Below, one piece after another: positions 13,015 through 24,066 of a DNA stretch of 64,000 nt (position 1 is its first letter; the number at the start of each line of letters is the position of its first letter). Source of the DNA: Pseudorasbora parva (Eukaryota > Chordata > Actinopteri > Cypriniformes > Gobionidae). The notes under the pieces are model-generated. The model was not told the origin of the DNA, did not search any database, and saw only the letters and a program-made list of their open reading frames with translations. The position numbers were made by a program, and so were the translations under genes. The DNA is taken from the NCBI RefSeq assembly GCF_024679245.1, contig NC_090183.1, positions 23,425,855 through 23,489,854 of the forward strand. The letters run 5' to 3'.

Positions 13015-15114
13015 TGGTGTCTAGGGAACATGTACGTGTGTCAGGTGGGTACCTGCTAGCTGAGGGTTTGAATGGATACCAGTGGCACTTAATCACAGGA
13101 GAGAGGCATTATGAACACCACAGATCACAGACATACACTTTATTTTATTACACATTTATACAGCTCTATTCACTGTGCATTATTACAGTATAAATAGATT
13201 ATGGAATTTTTTTCCCCATACTTCTTGTACCATGCAAAAAGTATAAAACACTAATAAATTGTTAATTCAGTTTAAATTTTGAAATATTTTAATCTGCAAT
13301 TTAGAGAACAATTTTAAAAAGTCCTTGTCACAAATAATGTATCTATTATCTAGTGAAAGCAACATATGATGGAAAAACCAAGGGGGTCATTAAAAGTCTA
13401 TTATGTTTAAAAGTGCTTAAAATACAACTACTCACCTCTAAAGGGTTCATAAAGAGGACAGTGTGCCATTATGCAGTGTATGGTGCAGTTTTAAAACACC
13501 CCTGAGGTTTCAGGAGTAGGTGATGGTGAGCCGGATGTGCATTCTGCCCTCTCAGCCGATCAATTCCCAGTCTAATGTTCCTCTCTTTTGTGGCATATGC
13601 CTCCCTTTCTCTATGACTTCAACCCCTCGCTCACTCACTCACTCTGTTTCTCTTAGGTTGAACTTGTTAAATATTCATGATGCCTCAATCTCAGAGCTGT
13701 GTTTATAGAGGCTTGTCCAAAAGTGATCCAGTGTGGTAGAGTTCACTGCTTCTAAAGATCTCTCTTCATTGTGCGTTTGACCTAGAGGGCCCCTATTGAA
13801 ACAACTAGATAGTCATCACTGTACTATTGTTTTAGAGCAGATGTTCTTGGGACAATGTCTGAATTCATAACAGAACGGAAATAGAAGACAACTCCCTGGA
13901 GACCAGAATACATAATAAAGTTCTAATGCCACAGATTTTATCAATGGAGGTCATCTGGTGGTTGTATTGTCCTTCACTACTCGCTACCCTATTAAGCATT
14001 TAATTTGCAGAATGACTAGTCAATTCGGTCTTAAGAAAGTACTGAAAAATATATGTCCAGTATAGACCTTGATCAAATCCAGCCAGCATGTGATCAAACT
14101 TCAACATCACATGCTTTAATGCATTAAACAATGTTTAATGCTGCCTTTTCCAGAAAGTTAACAAAATACTTAAACATTGAAATTTGAACAAGGCCTGTAA
14201 AGACAAAACAATGTCGCGAAATCAATTACAATTGCAAAAAAATAAAAAATAAAAAGTTCAGCGGTGATTCAACCTTGATCTATGATGTTGATTCACCCAT
14301 GAATGAACATTGAAATGTCAGCTGGGAAGAAGATTCTTAAAGGGCTTTCACTTAACACACATTCCTGCGTTCCAAAACTGCTTTGCTGAGCCCTGAGAAC
14401 TATTTTTAACACGGCACCGCAGGACACAGAAACTGACAGATCTTACACTCATTAAAAATTATAGACTATAATTGACTAATAAACAAATAATAGATCATAA
14501 ACAGTCATAAGAGTTATTTTACAAAACTAGAGTAGTTGTCACAAAAAGGGAGAATGTATAATAATGGGAATAGTGCTAAAAGCAGATGATTTTAAGTCAA
14601 CAGCAACTGTCTTGAAATTGAACCACCTTTCTACCACAGCATTTTTCCCTTAGATGAACCCTATTGATTCTTACAGTAAAGAATTGATCTTTTAGTTTGT
14701 TTTCAGTTCATACATGAATAAAACTTCACTCAACATTAATTGTAGCATGCCTGCCATTCAATAAATGTCAATAAGTTTGTGCTTTGTTATTTTTGAAAAC
14801 AAAGTCTCATATAAAAAATTAATACAGTTATGCCGTTTTTAATGTGACGTCACAGATCCCTGTAGCCACCTCAGTTTAAGCAAAGCCTCTTTACTACTAG
14901 TTATAGCAAGAAATAAACATGAATGAATATCAGAAGGTATATTGAAAGAAACAGTATGACTTGCTGAAATGTATTATGTCGCATGTAAAAAATAAAACAG
15001 CCAATAAAACAGCCTGTAAACAATGCCACATTTACCTTAGAGAAGCCAATAAATGACTTAGCTCGAAAGTTATAAAGTCATTTTTATAAATATATGCACT
15101 ATACACCAATCAAT
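13015..15114. other. No gene recognised
   Basis: About 2.1 kb of AT-rich sequence without a coding frame, splice-bounded exon or clear repeat border that I could identify. Likely intron of usp43. Confidence 0.4.
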
Positions 15115-15590
15115 GGTGCGGCTATGCAGCCCCATACGCAACAAACTGCAATGCACTGTGTATTCTGACACCTTTCTATCAGAAGTAGCATTAACTTATT
15201 GAGCAATTAGAGCTACAGTTGCTCATCTGTTTGAGCGGACCACACGGGCCAGCCTTCGCTCCCCACGTGCATCAATCAGCCTTGGCCACATGTAACCTTT
15301 TCGCCAGTTCACCACTGTTCCTTCCTTAGACCACTTTTGATAGAGACTGATCACTGCAGACCGGGAACACCCACAAGAGCTGCAGTTTTGGAGATGCTTA
15401 GACCCAATCGACTTGCCATCACAATTTGGAAAACTTGCTTAAATTCTTACGCTTGCCCATTTTTTCCTGCTTCTAACACATCAACTTTCAGGACAAAATG
15501 TTCACTTGCTGATGCTGTGATGAAGAGATAATCAGTGTTCGCATTCACTTCACCTGTCATAAGATTATGCCTAATCAGAGTATAATAATC
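15115..15590 (-). pseudogene. Tc1-like transposase N-terminal fragment
   Basis: Read on the minus strand from the ATG at 15461, the sequence gives MGKRKNLS, then an ISKTAALVG-type helix-turn-helix segment and later a WSKEGTVVN-like stretch and a RLIDARGERRLARVVRSN-like stretch. These resemble the DNA-binding half of a fish Tc1-like transposase. Stops and frame changes begin within about 15 codons and only the N-terminal part is present. Sequence up to about 15590 probably belongs to the terminal repeat. Confidence 0.65.
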
Positions 15591-15808
15591 AGAGTATTTT
15601 AAAAAACAAATTGGAGTGAAAACATAATTATGACATTTAAAAAAATGAATTATTATAATTATTATTATTATTTAAAAGGCCTTATGTGCAAATTATTGTT
15701 AAATCAGAATAAATATTAAACTTAAATCCGTTGTTAATTTCAACCTGTATTATTACAGGCCTAATTAACCAAATGACTGGGTTTCCTATATAGTTTACAA
15801 CATTAGTT

Positions 15809-15968
15809 CACTGTAAAAACAAAAATTTGTTGGTTTTTGTTGGTTTAACTTTAAAAAGTAAGTAACCTGGTTGGCTTAAAATTTTGAGTTTATTGAAATA
15901 CATTTTTTTAAGTTGATACAATGAAGGAAATGTGTTTAATAAATAGAAACTCAAAATATTATTGTATG
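15809..15968. mobile_element. CACTG-ended MITE, partial copy 2
   Basis: Starts CACTGTAAAAAC and follows copy 3 for about 160 bases, then stops exactly where a full copy begins at 15969. It may be half of an element into which the full copy was inserted, or the product of template slippage. Confidence 0.75.
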
Positions 15969-16362
15969 CACTGTAAAAAAATGTGTTGGTTTTTGTTGGT
16001 TTAACTTAAAAAAGTAAGTAACCTGGTTGCCTTAAAATTTTGAGTTAAGTGAAATTAAAAATTTGAGTTGATACAATGAAGGAAATTTGTTTAATAAATA
16101 AAAATCTCAAAATATTTTTGTATCTGAACCACATAAAAAAATTTGATAAATCATGAAAATAGCACTTTTTGGCATGTTTCACTGCGTCATCAGAAATAAA
16201 ACACACAATTACCCAATATGCTTACAAAATCTTTTAATAATATTTTAATAAAGGTTGTCGAATCTCAAAAAATGTTCATTGTATTAACTCAAAATTTTAA
16301 TTTCAATGAACTCAAAATTTTAAGGCAACCAGGAAACTTTTTTTATAATATTTTTTACAGTG
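15969..16362. mobile_element. CACTG-ended MITE, copy 3
   Basis: A full-length 394-bp copy with ends CACTGTAAAAAA and TTTTTTACAGTG. It directly abuts the partial copy at 15809-15968. Confidence 0.85.
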
Positions 16363-17462
16363 TTGATTTGTTTGCATTGTCAGTGTGAACAGGATTTAGC
16401 CAACAATGATAAATATAACAACGATAACTATAACAGTAACTATATTACACTACACCAGCAGATGATTTTGCTGTTTATTCTAAGCATGCTTGTCGGTTGC
16501 TTTAAATGCTTACACTTATTATGGCAGGGTTGATTCTGATTGGCTGTCAATGTTTTTATCGTTCATCAGCAAGAAAAAAATATTCTGAATGGGATTCCAA
16601 CTATATTGTTTCTCTGTCCCGTTATCCATATAGCTGTGGTGTGAACTCTCCTATTCTTTAATAATGAGAATGATTTTTAGAACTATATATTTTTAATCGT
16701 GCCACTGCCAATCTGAAAGAAAGTCTGCACAGCTGGGATCAGATTAGGGCAGCAGTCTCTCCAGAGACTCTCCACTTCAAGCAAACAGGCCTGGCTTTAC
16801 ATTCACAGTCTTGCAGATTAGACATGCCACTGTTGGGAAAAGCCATCTGATCGTCATGTGAAGTGAAACCAATGATAGCACACCGTAATATACCAAAAAT
16901 AGAGCACAGTGCGGCACAAATGGCAGCTTCTTCAAATAATGCTGAATGATATAGAGGTGTTAATCTGGAAACACACCAATAATAACAAAACGAATAATGA
17001 ACTAAATCAAATTCTACCAACAAGCACGAAGACGAACTGAAAAAATGACAAAACATTGTTGTCATTGTGATATTTGAAAACATGCTTCTATGTAACACCC
17101 ACTCCTCAAGAAGGATACAAGGAGCGGAGAAGACTCTGACCAAGTATGTTTGCACTGTTGCAAAAATGGAGTTACATTAGAAACATTCTTGTACAGAATT
17201 TCTATAAAGAAAACAAATAGATAGATATAGATCAATTAGATTAAATAAAAATGCAATCTAAAAATTGACTTTTCTTTTAAACTTGATACACTATACCATG
17301 TAAGACTTATCCACACTCATGTCAAGACCGTATCCTTCTATTTAGTCACTTCCTACATCAATTTTGCCAATACACATTTGCAAATACAGTCAAATGGAAA
17401 GCCATGTCACCCTGACTATCAAAAGCCAAACAGTAGGATTGGAATTGGCAATTTAAGACAAT
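16363..17462. other. No gene recognised
   Basis: The longest open stretch is on the minus strand at 16739-17155 (138 codons). It has no familiar domain, no exon-like borders and a composition like its surroundings, so it is not called as a gene. Confidence 0.4.
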
Positions 17463-18228
17463 CTGTGAAATGTACTCCACACGGCTCCGGCTCCGGGGGT
17501 GGGGTGGGACGGGGGGGTTAATGAAGGCCTTCTATGCATTTATGTAAGAAAAATATTCACATTTAAAACTTCATAAAGTACAATAACAAGCTCTATCAGA
17601 CCGCCTTCCATATTAAACATAAAAAAAGGGTCACAATGCCAGGAGGAAGCGTTCTGGGGACACAGTTGCATCGCCACAGAACGCTCCACCGGGGGAACCC
17701 CAGTGTACCCTCTAGCCACCGCCCCATCGAGGGCGGAGAAGGCGGAAGAGGTGGCCAAACACTCGCGGGAAGACAGCGGGGCCCTCCACGAGTGCACAAT
17801 CTCTTCGTGCACCTCCGAGAAGAAAGGAATTGGGGGCGCACCCAAAAACCAATCGTCCATCCGCGAACGCTCTGGCCAGGGCGGAGGGTTCCACTCCAGA
17901 CCAAGCGCGCGGCTGCCCGGGCAAGCATGGTTGTCAACTCCGGGTTCGACTCGGGCAATGCTGGCACACCCGAGGGCGGCAGCACAGCCAAATCCTCATC
18001 CTCGGAGGACTCTAGGCCACCTTGTGACGCAGTCACCGACATCTCATCGTCCTCTAGAGCGCTGAACGAAACCTGCGGACCGGCCGAGACCGAGGCTGCG
18101 AGCTCCATCGCAACGCTTGCGGGTACCGGTCTAACAGAGGGGGGTGTGGGCCGAGGCATGAGCGTCGGAGCTGTATTTTTCTTACAAAAATCCATCGCTT
18201 CACTTCAGAAGGTCTTTATTAACCCCCA
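17463..18228. mobile_element. Fold-back element carrying a DIRS gag fragment
   Basis: The left arm (17463-17612) has CACACGGCTCCGG, a GGTTAATGAAGGCCTTCT core and GTAAGAAAAATAT. The right end (about 18172-18228) has the inverse, ATTTTTCTTAC followed by CAGAAGGTCTTTATTAACC. These match the arms of the fold-back element at 20240-21275. Between them lies about 560 bp of retrotransposon gag-like sequence unrelated to the arms. Confidence 0.65.
17540..18195 (-). pseudogene. DIRS-type gag fragment, frameshifted
   Basis: Two overlapping minus-strand frames resemble the middle of a DIRS-type gag. The first (to about 17920) ends in NPELTTMLARAAARL. The second continues with MDDWFLG, PFFSEVHEEIVHSWRAP and GYTGVPPVERSVAMQLCP. 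The intact gag at 60415-61893 shows the corresponding order (SDELVEVLTRAVARL, KLDERFL, PFFHDLHTEVATSWKRP, HYGYGAMPKVEETLASHL), so the relationship is clear, though this is a different, more distant family. At least one frameshift near 17860-17920 breaks it, and both ends of gag are missing. The apparent start MDFCKKN lies in the flanking arm and is not an original gag start. Confidence 0.75.
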
Positions 18229-19680
18229 TTGTTGTTTATTCTGTAATTCTCTAAATGCAAAAATCCCAAATATATTTCGTCATATACAGTGAAAGAGTAA
18301 GAAAAACTGCCCTCAAGCTAAAACTGTGAAGTTTCTCTGTATAACAACACAGAAACACGCAAGTACAGCTGGCTAATGAGAGGTCTGTATGAAAGGTGTT
18401 TATTGAGTTTGAACTGGTTTTGAAGTACACACACCTGGCACTGCTCAAGGGTCTTGCTATGCGTGCTCTCAGGCAATAGTGCATCATTAGAGAGCATTAT
18501 ATGTTTGCTGAGAGTGATAAAAGGCTGTAAAGGCAAGGTTGTATGAAGAGGGTAAGCCCTTATATGGAGATGGGCACGTTTTATGCAAATGACTAACCTT
18601 GGTTGGTCACTCATTTAGAATATTCATTTCATTAACATTTGAACAATATTAAGAACAAATCCATGTACAAACACACGTGTTGTGAATTAAGAGTGAGTGA
18701 ATAAGTTCCCCTGTGCTTGCAAATACAAAATATTCTATTATTAGTGAAAGACAGTCCAGTGAGTCAATCTGTGTGAACAACAGACCATCCTTGGATCCAT
18801 TATATTCCTTTAAGCACCACTTCCATCAAGGCAAAGAGATCTCACAGTGACTAATGAAGGCGATTCACTGTACCTGTGGGACACTTGTGACAACAGCCGA
18901 AGAACAGCTTTGTTTATCAAGTGCAAAACTAACCACTTCAGAAATGATTCACCTTCAGAAAGTCTCTAAGAGATAGATCTACTTGGAGAAGAGTGCAAAT
19001 CTGATCACTTGTATTTTTCCATACATCAATGGAACAGGGTCGTTTAATAAATAACTTAAATGGATGAAGGTAAATTACAGATGGATAGCAGCGCCTTGAG
19101 GCAGTGGAAGCATATTGAGTAATATTTCCTTCAGAGAAGGTTCCGTTTTGCTGGGTAGATCCTACCAAAGTGTGAGTACTAGGAAGAATCTGATTCATTT
19201 CATTCAAATTGATTGTGATCGGCAAAGTACATCAGGTTATAGCCAAGACAGACTGAGCGAGTTATAATCTCTAAATAAACTCTCAATCCTTTGAGGTTAA
19301 CCACTGAAGTGAGAACTTTGACACATGGCAAATCATACTGACATTTTGACAAACAGCCAAGGAAAAACATGACCTGCCATCTCTTATTCTATTTCTTTCC
19401 CTCTCTCGCTGTCTCTCTCTCTAGCTATTTTTTTTAAACTATGTTTAAAATATTTGACATTTTACATTGTGAATAATAGTGTTGTAGTACTCGAGACTGA
19501 ATCCAAGAATCAGCCGAAATTTCTTGGTCTTAACTCAGTCTAAAAGTCCCTCCCATTGTGAAAAAGTAGTGGGCGTAACTGTATATAATGTGCACCTGTG
19601 GTGTACTTCCAACTTTAAAGCTATATTTTTAAAAAATGTTACCTTCAGATAATATAAATATTAATGAAATGAAAGTATAC
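18229..19680. other. No gene recognised
   Basis: About 1.45 kb without a supported gene. Minus-strand open stretches at 18251-18614 and 18938-19225 lack motifs and exon-like borders. Confidence 0.4.
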
Positions 19681-20235
19681 TTAAAGGAACTGTATGTAAA
19701 TGTTTTTCAATTAATCATAAAAGAGCCCTGATATGTCACAAGACATTAATAAAACATGTTCATTTCAAATACTTTTATCACTGGCAACTAGTACCGCCGC
19801 TGGCCATCTTGATGCCCTACGAATCATTACTTTATGATGCCCGCGGGTGCTGAGAGAAAATTCTTGTGGTGCCCCCCTCAACACTTGGTGCCCTACACGC
19901 AGCACGTGATGTGCGTGGTGGTGGTCGCGGCGGCACTGCTGGCAACAGTAGTCGGACAGGATATTGTCTTTTAAAAGTTGTTGTTGTAGCCCTTAATTGA
20001 TGTTGATCATGACATGTTGTTTTGGCCTGAAGCACCACCCTCCACCTATCTACCAATCACAAAGTCAGTAGTGTTTTGGTATCCGGGTTGTCAGATCTGC
20101 TCTAGTTGCCACAGCTGCAGCTACAAACGTTCCTGCTGAATCTTGCAAAATATCTGGCAACCTCGAGTCAGGGAGAAGGGGGAGAGGGGATACACCTGCA
20201 GTACCAGCTTTGGCCACAATCTTACATACCTTTAA
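19681..20235. mobile_element. TTAAAGG-ended MITE
   Basis: Starts TTAAAGGAACTGTATGTAA and ends TTACATACCTTTAA. The inverted ends agree except for a five-base difference. It directly abuts the fold-back element beginning near 20240. No coding capacity. Confidence 0.6.
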
Positions 20236-20559
20236 GAAGATAGTTACCTAAAAATGAAAATGACCTCATGATTTACTCACCCTCAAGCCTTCCTAGGACA
20301 TTCTTCTTTCAGACAAATACAATCAGAGTTATACATGTCCTGGCCTCTTCCAAGCATTATAATTGCAGTGAATGGCAGCCCAGAATTTTTAAATGTATCC
20401 ATCCATTATAAAAGTACTCCACACAGCCTCGGGGGTGGGGGGAGTGTTTAATAAACGCCTTCTGAAGCGAATTTATGTTTTTTGTTGTAAGAAAAATATC
20501 CATATTTAACATTACATACATTATTAAATAAAATATCAGGCTTCCTGCAGACTGCCTTC

Positions 20560-20797
20560 ACTGTCAGAAAAAAAAGTTACAGTGCTGTCACTGGGGTGGT
20601 ACCCTGAGGTACAAAAGTATAAAGAGACTCCTAAATGGTACTCACTCCTAAATGGTACATATTAGTACCTTAAATGGTACATATCAGTACTTTAAGAGTG
20701 CGTATTAGTACCTTAAAGGTACATATTAGTACCTTTTCGGTTTTTTACCTTAGGGTACCGCCCCAGTGAAAGCGCTGTACCTTTTTTTCTGACAGTG
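20560..20797. mobile_element. CACTGTCAG-ended MITE nested in the fold-back element
   Basis: Ends CACTGTCAGAAAAA and TTTTTCTGACAGTG bound 238 bases. The terminal repeats extend further inwards through GGGG(T/C)GGTACC. Several internal short repeats around AAATGGTAC and AGTACCTTAAA give it a degenerate tandem core. Confidence 0.85.
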
Positions 20798-20855
20798 TTC
20801 GAAGAGGCGCTACACTTTCTTCGTGAGCTGAATACGAAATGCGGTTTGGTGGAAG

Positions 20856-21064
20856 CTACACTCTTAGAAGAAAATGTTCTATATAGAACCTTAAAAGGTT
20901 CTATCAGACGCTACTTATTTGGAACCCCTAAAAGGTTCTATATAGAAGACGTTTTTAAGTGCCAAAAGGCTTCTTTCTTGTCATTATAGAACCTTTTAGC
21001 ATTAAAATAACCCTATATGGTTCTATATATAACCCCAATGAACCCTTTTTTTCTAAGAGTGTAG
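20856..21064. mobile_element. TA-flanked CACTCTTAGAA MITE nested in the fold-back element
   Basis: Ends CTACACTCTTAGAA and TTCTAAGAGTGTAG bound 209 bases, with TA available at each border as the target duplication. Repeated GGTTCTATATAGAAC-like palindromes fill the body. Confidence 0.85.
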
Positions 21065-21275
21065 ATTTTTTTACTTTATAAAGTGTTAAATATGGATATT
21101 TTTCTTACAAAAAAACACCTATTCACCTTCAGAAGGCCTTTATTAACCCCCCGGAGCCGTGTGGAGTATAATGGATGGATGCCCTTTTTTGGTCTTCAAA
21201 TTTTGGGCTGCCATTGCCATTATTAAGCAGGGAAGAGCCAGGACATTTTTTAATGTAACTCCAATTCTAGCTAAA

Positions 21276-22083
21276 GTGTACTTTTTGACAGGTCTTGGCT
21301 CAGGAGGTGAGCTGGTCTTGAATACGGCTAAATATGTAATTGGCTGTGTCAACAGACTGGACTGTTCTCTAGTTAACAGCCACAGATCTGTGAAAAGTAA
21401 CCTGTCAGAGACACGTTTGTAGATGGGTTTAAGGTCATCAGGATTTTCCCATAAATCTTTTATCCCTTGACAGATATAAAGCATATTAGATGCCAAGATG
21501 ATGAATTAGGCAGTCTTATGAAACATGGGACATACTGAAATATGTGTACCTTATTTAAACACCATTAATGAATTATACCCACTGATCGCATCTCCCAATT
21601 CACATACGATATAAAGAGCTTGATCTATATGGTAACACTTTACAATAACGTTTCATTAGTGAACTACTTTAGTAAGCATGAACAAACAATGAACAATACT
21701 TCAAAAGCATTTATCAATCCAGTTTTTACTAATACATTATTAAAATCAAAAGTTGTATTTGTTTACATTAGTTAATGCAACTGTAAACTAACATGAACAA
21801 ACAATTAACAATTGTATTTTTATTAGCTAACAAAGATGAATACAATTTATAATAAATGTACTGCTTATTAGTTAATACATTAACTATTGTTAACGAATGA
21901 GACCTTATTGTTAAGTGTTATCTCTAATCCTCAATTGGCATGTCCTTTTGATTACTGTTATCTGTCTCCATTCAAAGGTGACATGAATTCAAAGGTTTCA
22001 AATAACATCACCCCTTTCTCTGATTAAAATAATTTTACTCTATTTTCTAGCTTTTTCCTTTTAATTTTTCAACCTGGAGGATT
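21276..22083. other. No gene recognised
   Basis: AT-rich sequence. The part at about 21630-21920, with repeated TTAGTTAATGCA-like and ACATTAACTATTGTTAA-like motifs, looks like a decayed palindromic MITE, but the borders are unclear. Confidence 0.4.
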
Positions 22084-22158
22084 TTTTTTTTGGCTAATTG
22101 AAATGGCAAGCTGCGAGGAAAACAGATCAAATGATAACATTACAAGGATTTTTTCCTA

Positions 22159-22227
<69 letters not shown>

Positions 22228-22330
22228 TCGAGGAAAAATTCCTTATCAAGTTATCCTTTGATCTCATTTGATCTGTGTTTTCCTCGCAATTGTATTTTAA
22301 TATTCCAATTCCAAATAAATACTCTTACAT
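22084..22330. repeat. Hairpin-forming inverted repeat around an (AT)n tract
   Basis: The left arm has GCGAGGAAAACAGATCAAATGA and CAAGGATTTTTTCCT. The right arm holds the inverse, with TCATTTGATCTG and TTTTCCTCGC ending near 22288. The loop is a pure (AT)n tract at 22164-22222. Arms of about 80-100 bases suggest a MITE whose centre has become a microsatellite. Confidence 0.7.
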
Positions 22331-22362
22331 GGAATCTGGCACAGGTCATGGTACTTTGTCAG

Positions 22363-22366
<4 letters not shown>

Positions 22367-22453
<87 letters not shown>
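22367..22453. repeat. (AT)n microsatellite
   Basis: A TA repeat of about 87 bases, separate from the one inside the hairpin just upstream. Confidence 0.97.
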
Positions 22454-22456
<3 letters not shown>

Positions 22457-22843
22457 ATCAATGTTATCAGTGTGTTATTTAAGAATTATTTATATACTAA
22501 TATACTATTTGTTAATATTTTGAATTATTTTTTATTTTGACAGCATCAGTTTTTTATTTTTAATATTATGTAAAGTTTTATTAATTTTAGTCAAATTAAA
22601 TGTTTTGGTAAAATGTTATATCTTCTATCATATGTTTTTATTATTCTTTTTTATATATATAATATAATCCAGTGTTCGGCATTTTGCGTACGTGAGTTTT
22701 TGTTGTAGATGTCTATTTAAAAAAAAAAAAAATAAATAAAAAAAAAAAATTGTGTACTGTGCTAATTAATTGAGATTTCTTACAGCTCTTACAGGTTGTT
22801 GGCCTTGTCTGTTTCGTTGCTTCTATTACTCTCCCCTTTTTTG

Positions 22844-22905
22844 TAAGTCGCTTTGGATAAAAGCGTCTGCTAAATGATTAAATGTAAATGTAAATGTATA
22901 TATTT
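22844..22905 (+). repeat. SINE/LINE 3' tail
   Basis: GTAAGTCGCTTTGGATAAAA and GCGTCTGCTAAATG followed by repeated AAATGTA is the 3' tail common to many fish SINEs and L2-clade LINEs. The body in front is not recognisable, so only a tail remnant is called. Confidence 0.6.
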
Positions 22906-24066
22906 CTGTTTAGGTAGGCTATAATTGAATTATTTGGATATACATATACAAAATTAAAAATGCCAACTAACTACAATAAAATTGTGTGCATTAACACATC
23001 TGATCCACAGGTTTTATCTTTCTTTACAAGAAACTCAAATTGACAACACTCAAAAGCTTTAAAACTAACCTGAAAAGCACAATTTGGAATTATTTTAAAT
23101 TCGCTTCATGTTGCACCATTCACTTGCAATATAGCCGCGAGCAAACTCCACACCAAAAATAGAAAAACACCATTTATAATAAACAAATCGCAGACACAGT
23201 CTAAAGCTTTGCTGATTTAAACGCGAGTTCAGAACTCAAATGTCAAACTGTAAGCAATAACGGGGTCTGAAAGTGTCTAGTTATCATTTAGCTGGTAATA
23301 ATTGTGTCTCTGTTTGGATGAGATGTGATGTGATGGGGCCAGAGATACGGACCCATTCTGTGATGGGTCTAAAAATGGCTGTTGATGGAGCTGCCACATT
23401 ACCATGCAGGCTTGGCGTCTTCGTTTGCTGCCACTAGAGCAGACAAAGGCTGGAGTGTGTTCACTGCCAAAACAGACTTGAGCTGACCTGCTGCTGTCTG
23501 ACACTGTACAATCCACTGCATTCTATCAGCCTCCAAACTCTGAGAGGGTGATTATGTGTGATTATCAAACATGCACCTTGTTTTAAACACCCTAGTGAAT
23601 TCTATTAAGCACATTCCACACTCTCTAATTCCTCATTGATTTCTAAAGAGAATAAACACTTACAATAAGGTCTCACTGAAATATACAGAATGTTACAACA
23701 CATTCACAACACCCCCACACAAATCCACCCACTCATATTTCCCACCTACACCCTCTCGCTAGCACAAAAGTTAACAAATGAAACAGGAAAACTAGTCAGC
23801 CAATGTATCATAAACAGGAGGGAGTCTTATCTATAGGCTGCAACTTTCTTCTCATTAGCTTAATGGATTTTGAGGCCTCAGACTCAGTACACCACGTAGA
23901 GAGACACACAAGAGAGACACACTTATCAATGGAAGGAACATAATAACTAGTGGATATAACTATAACAATAACTATATGAGGGTTTAATAAACTGGGCTGT
24001 AGCATGAAGGGGAAACCAAATCTTTTTTTAAAAATGTATTTCAGTGCATAAATGCACATTTTTTTT
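22906..24066. other. No gene recognised
   Basis: No supported gene. The minus-strand open stretch at 23277-23516 starts with a Met and is Ser/Gln-rich, but shows no family motif and no splice borders. Confidence 0.4.

Larger units (their letters stand above)
20240..21275. mobile_element. Large fold-back element with two nested MITEs
   Basis: The left arm (20240-20558) and right arm (about 21065-21275) are inverted copies of each other. Shared landmarks are GTCCTGGC, GAATGGCAGCCCA, CATCCATTATA, CCACACAGCC, the CCTTCTGAA core and GTAAGAAAAATATCCATATTTAAC. The central part is broken by two unrelated MITEs at 20560-20797 and 20856-21064. The same arms frame the gag fragment at 17463-18228. Confidence 0.75.

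Noticed and set aside
16739..17155. 138-codon minus-strand open frame
   Set aside because: Composition and codon pattern look random and no motif or splice borders were seen. Usp43 catalytic-domain motifs were looked for here and not found.
23277..23516. 79-codon minus-strand frame, considered as a usp43 exon
   Set aside because: No USP zinc-ribbon or His-box residues and no acceptor/donor pair in frame.
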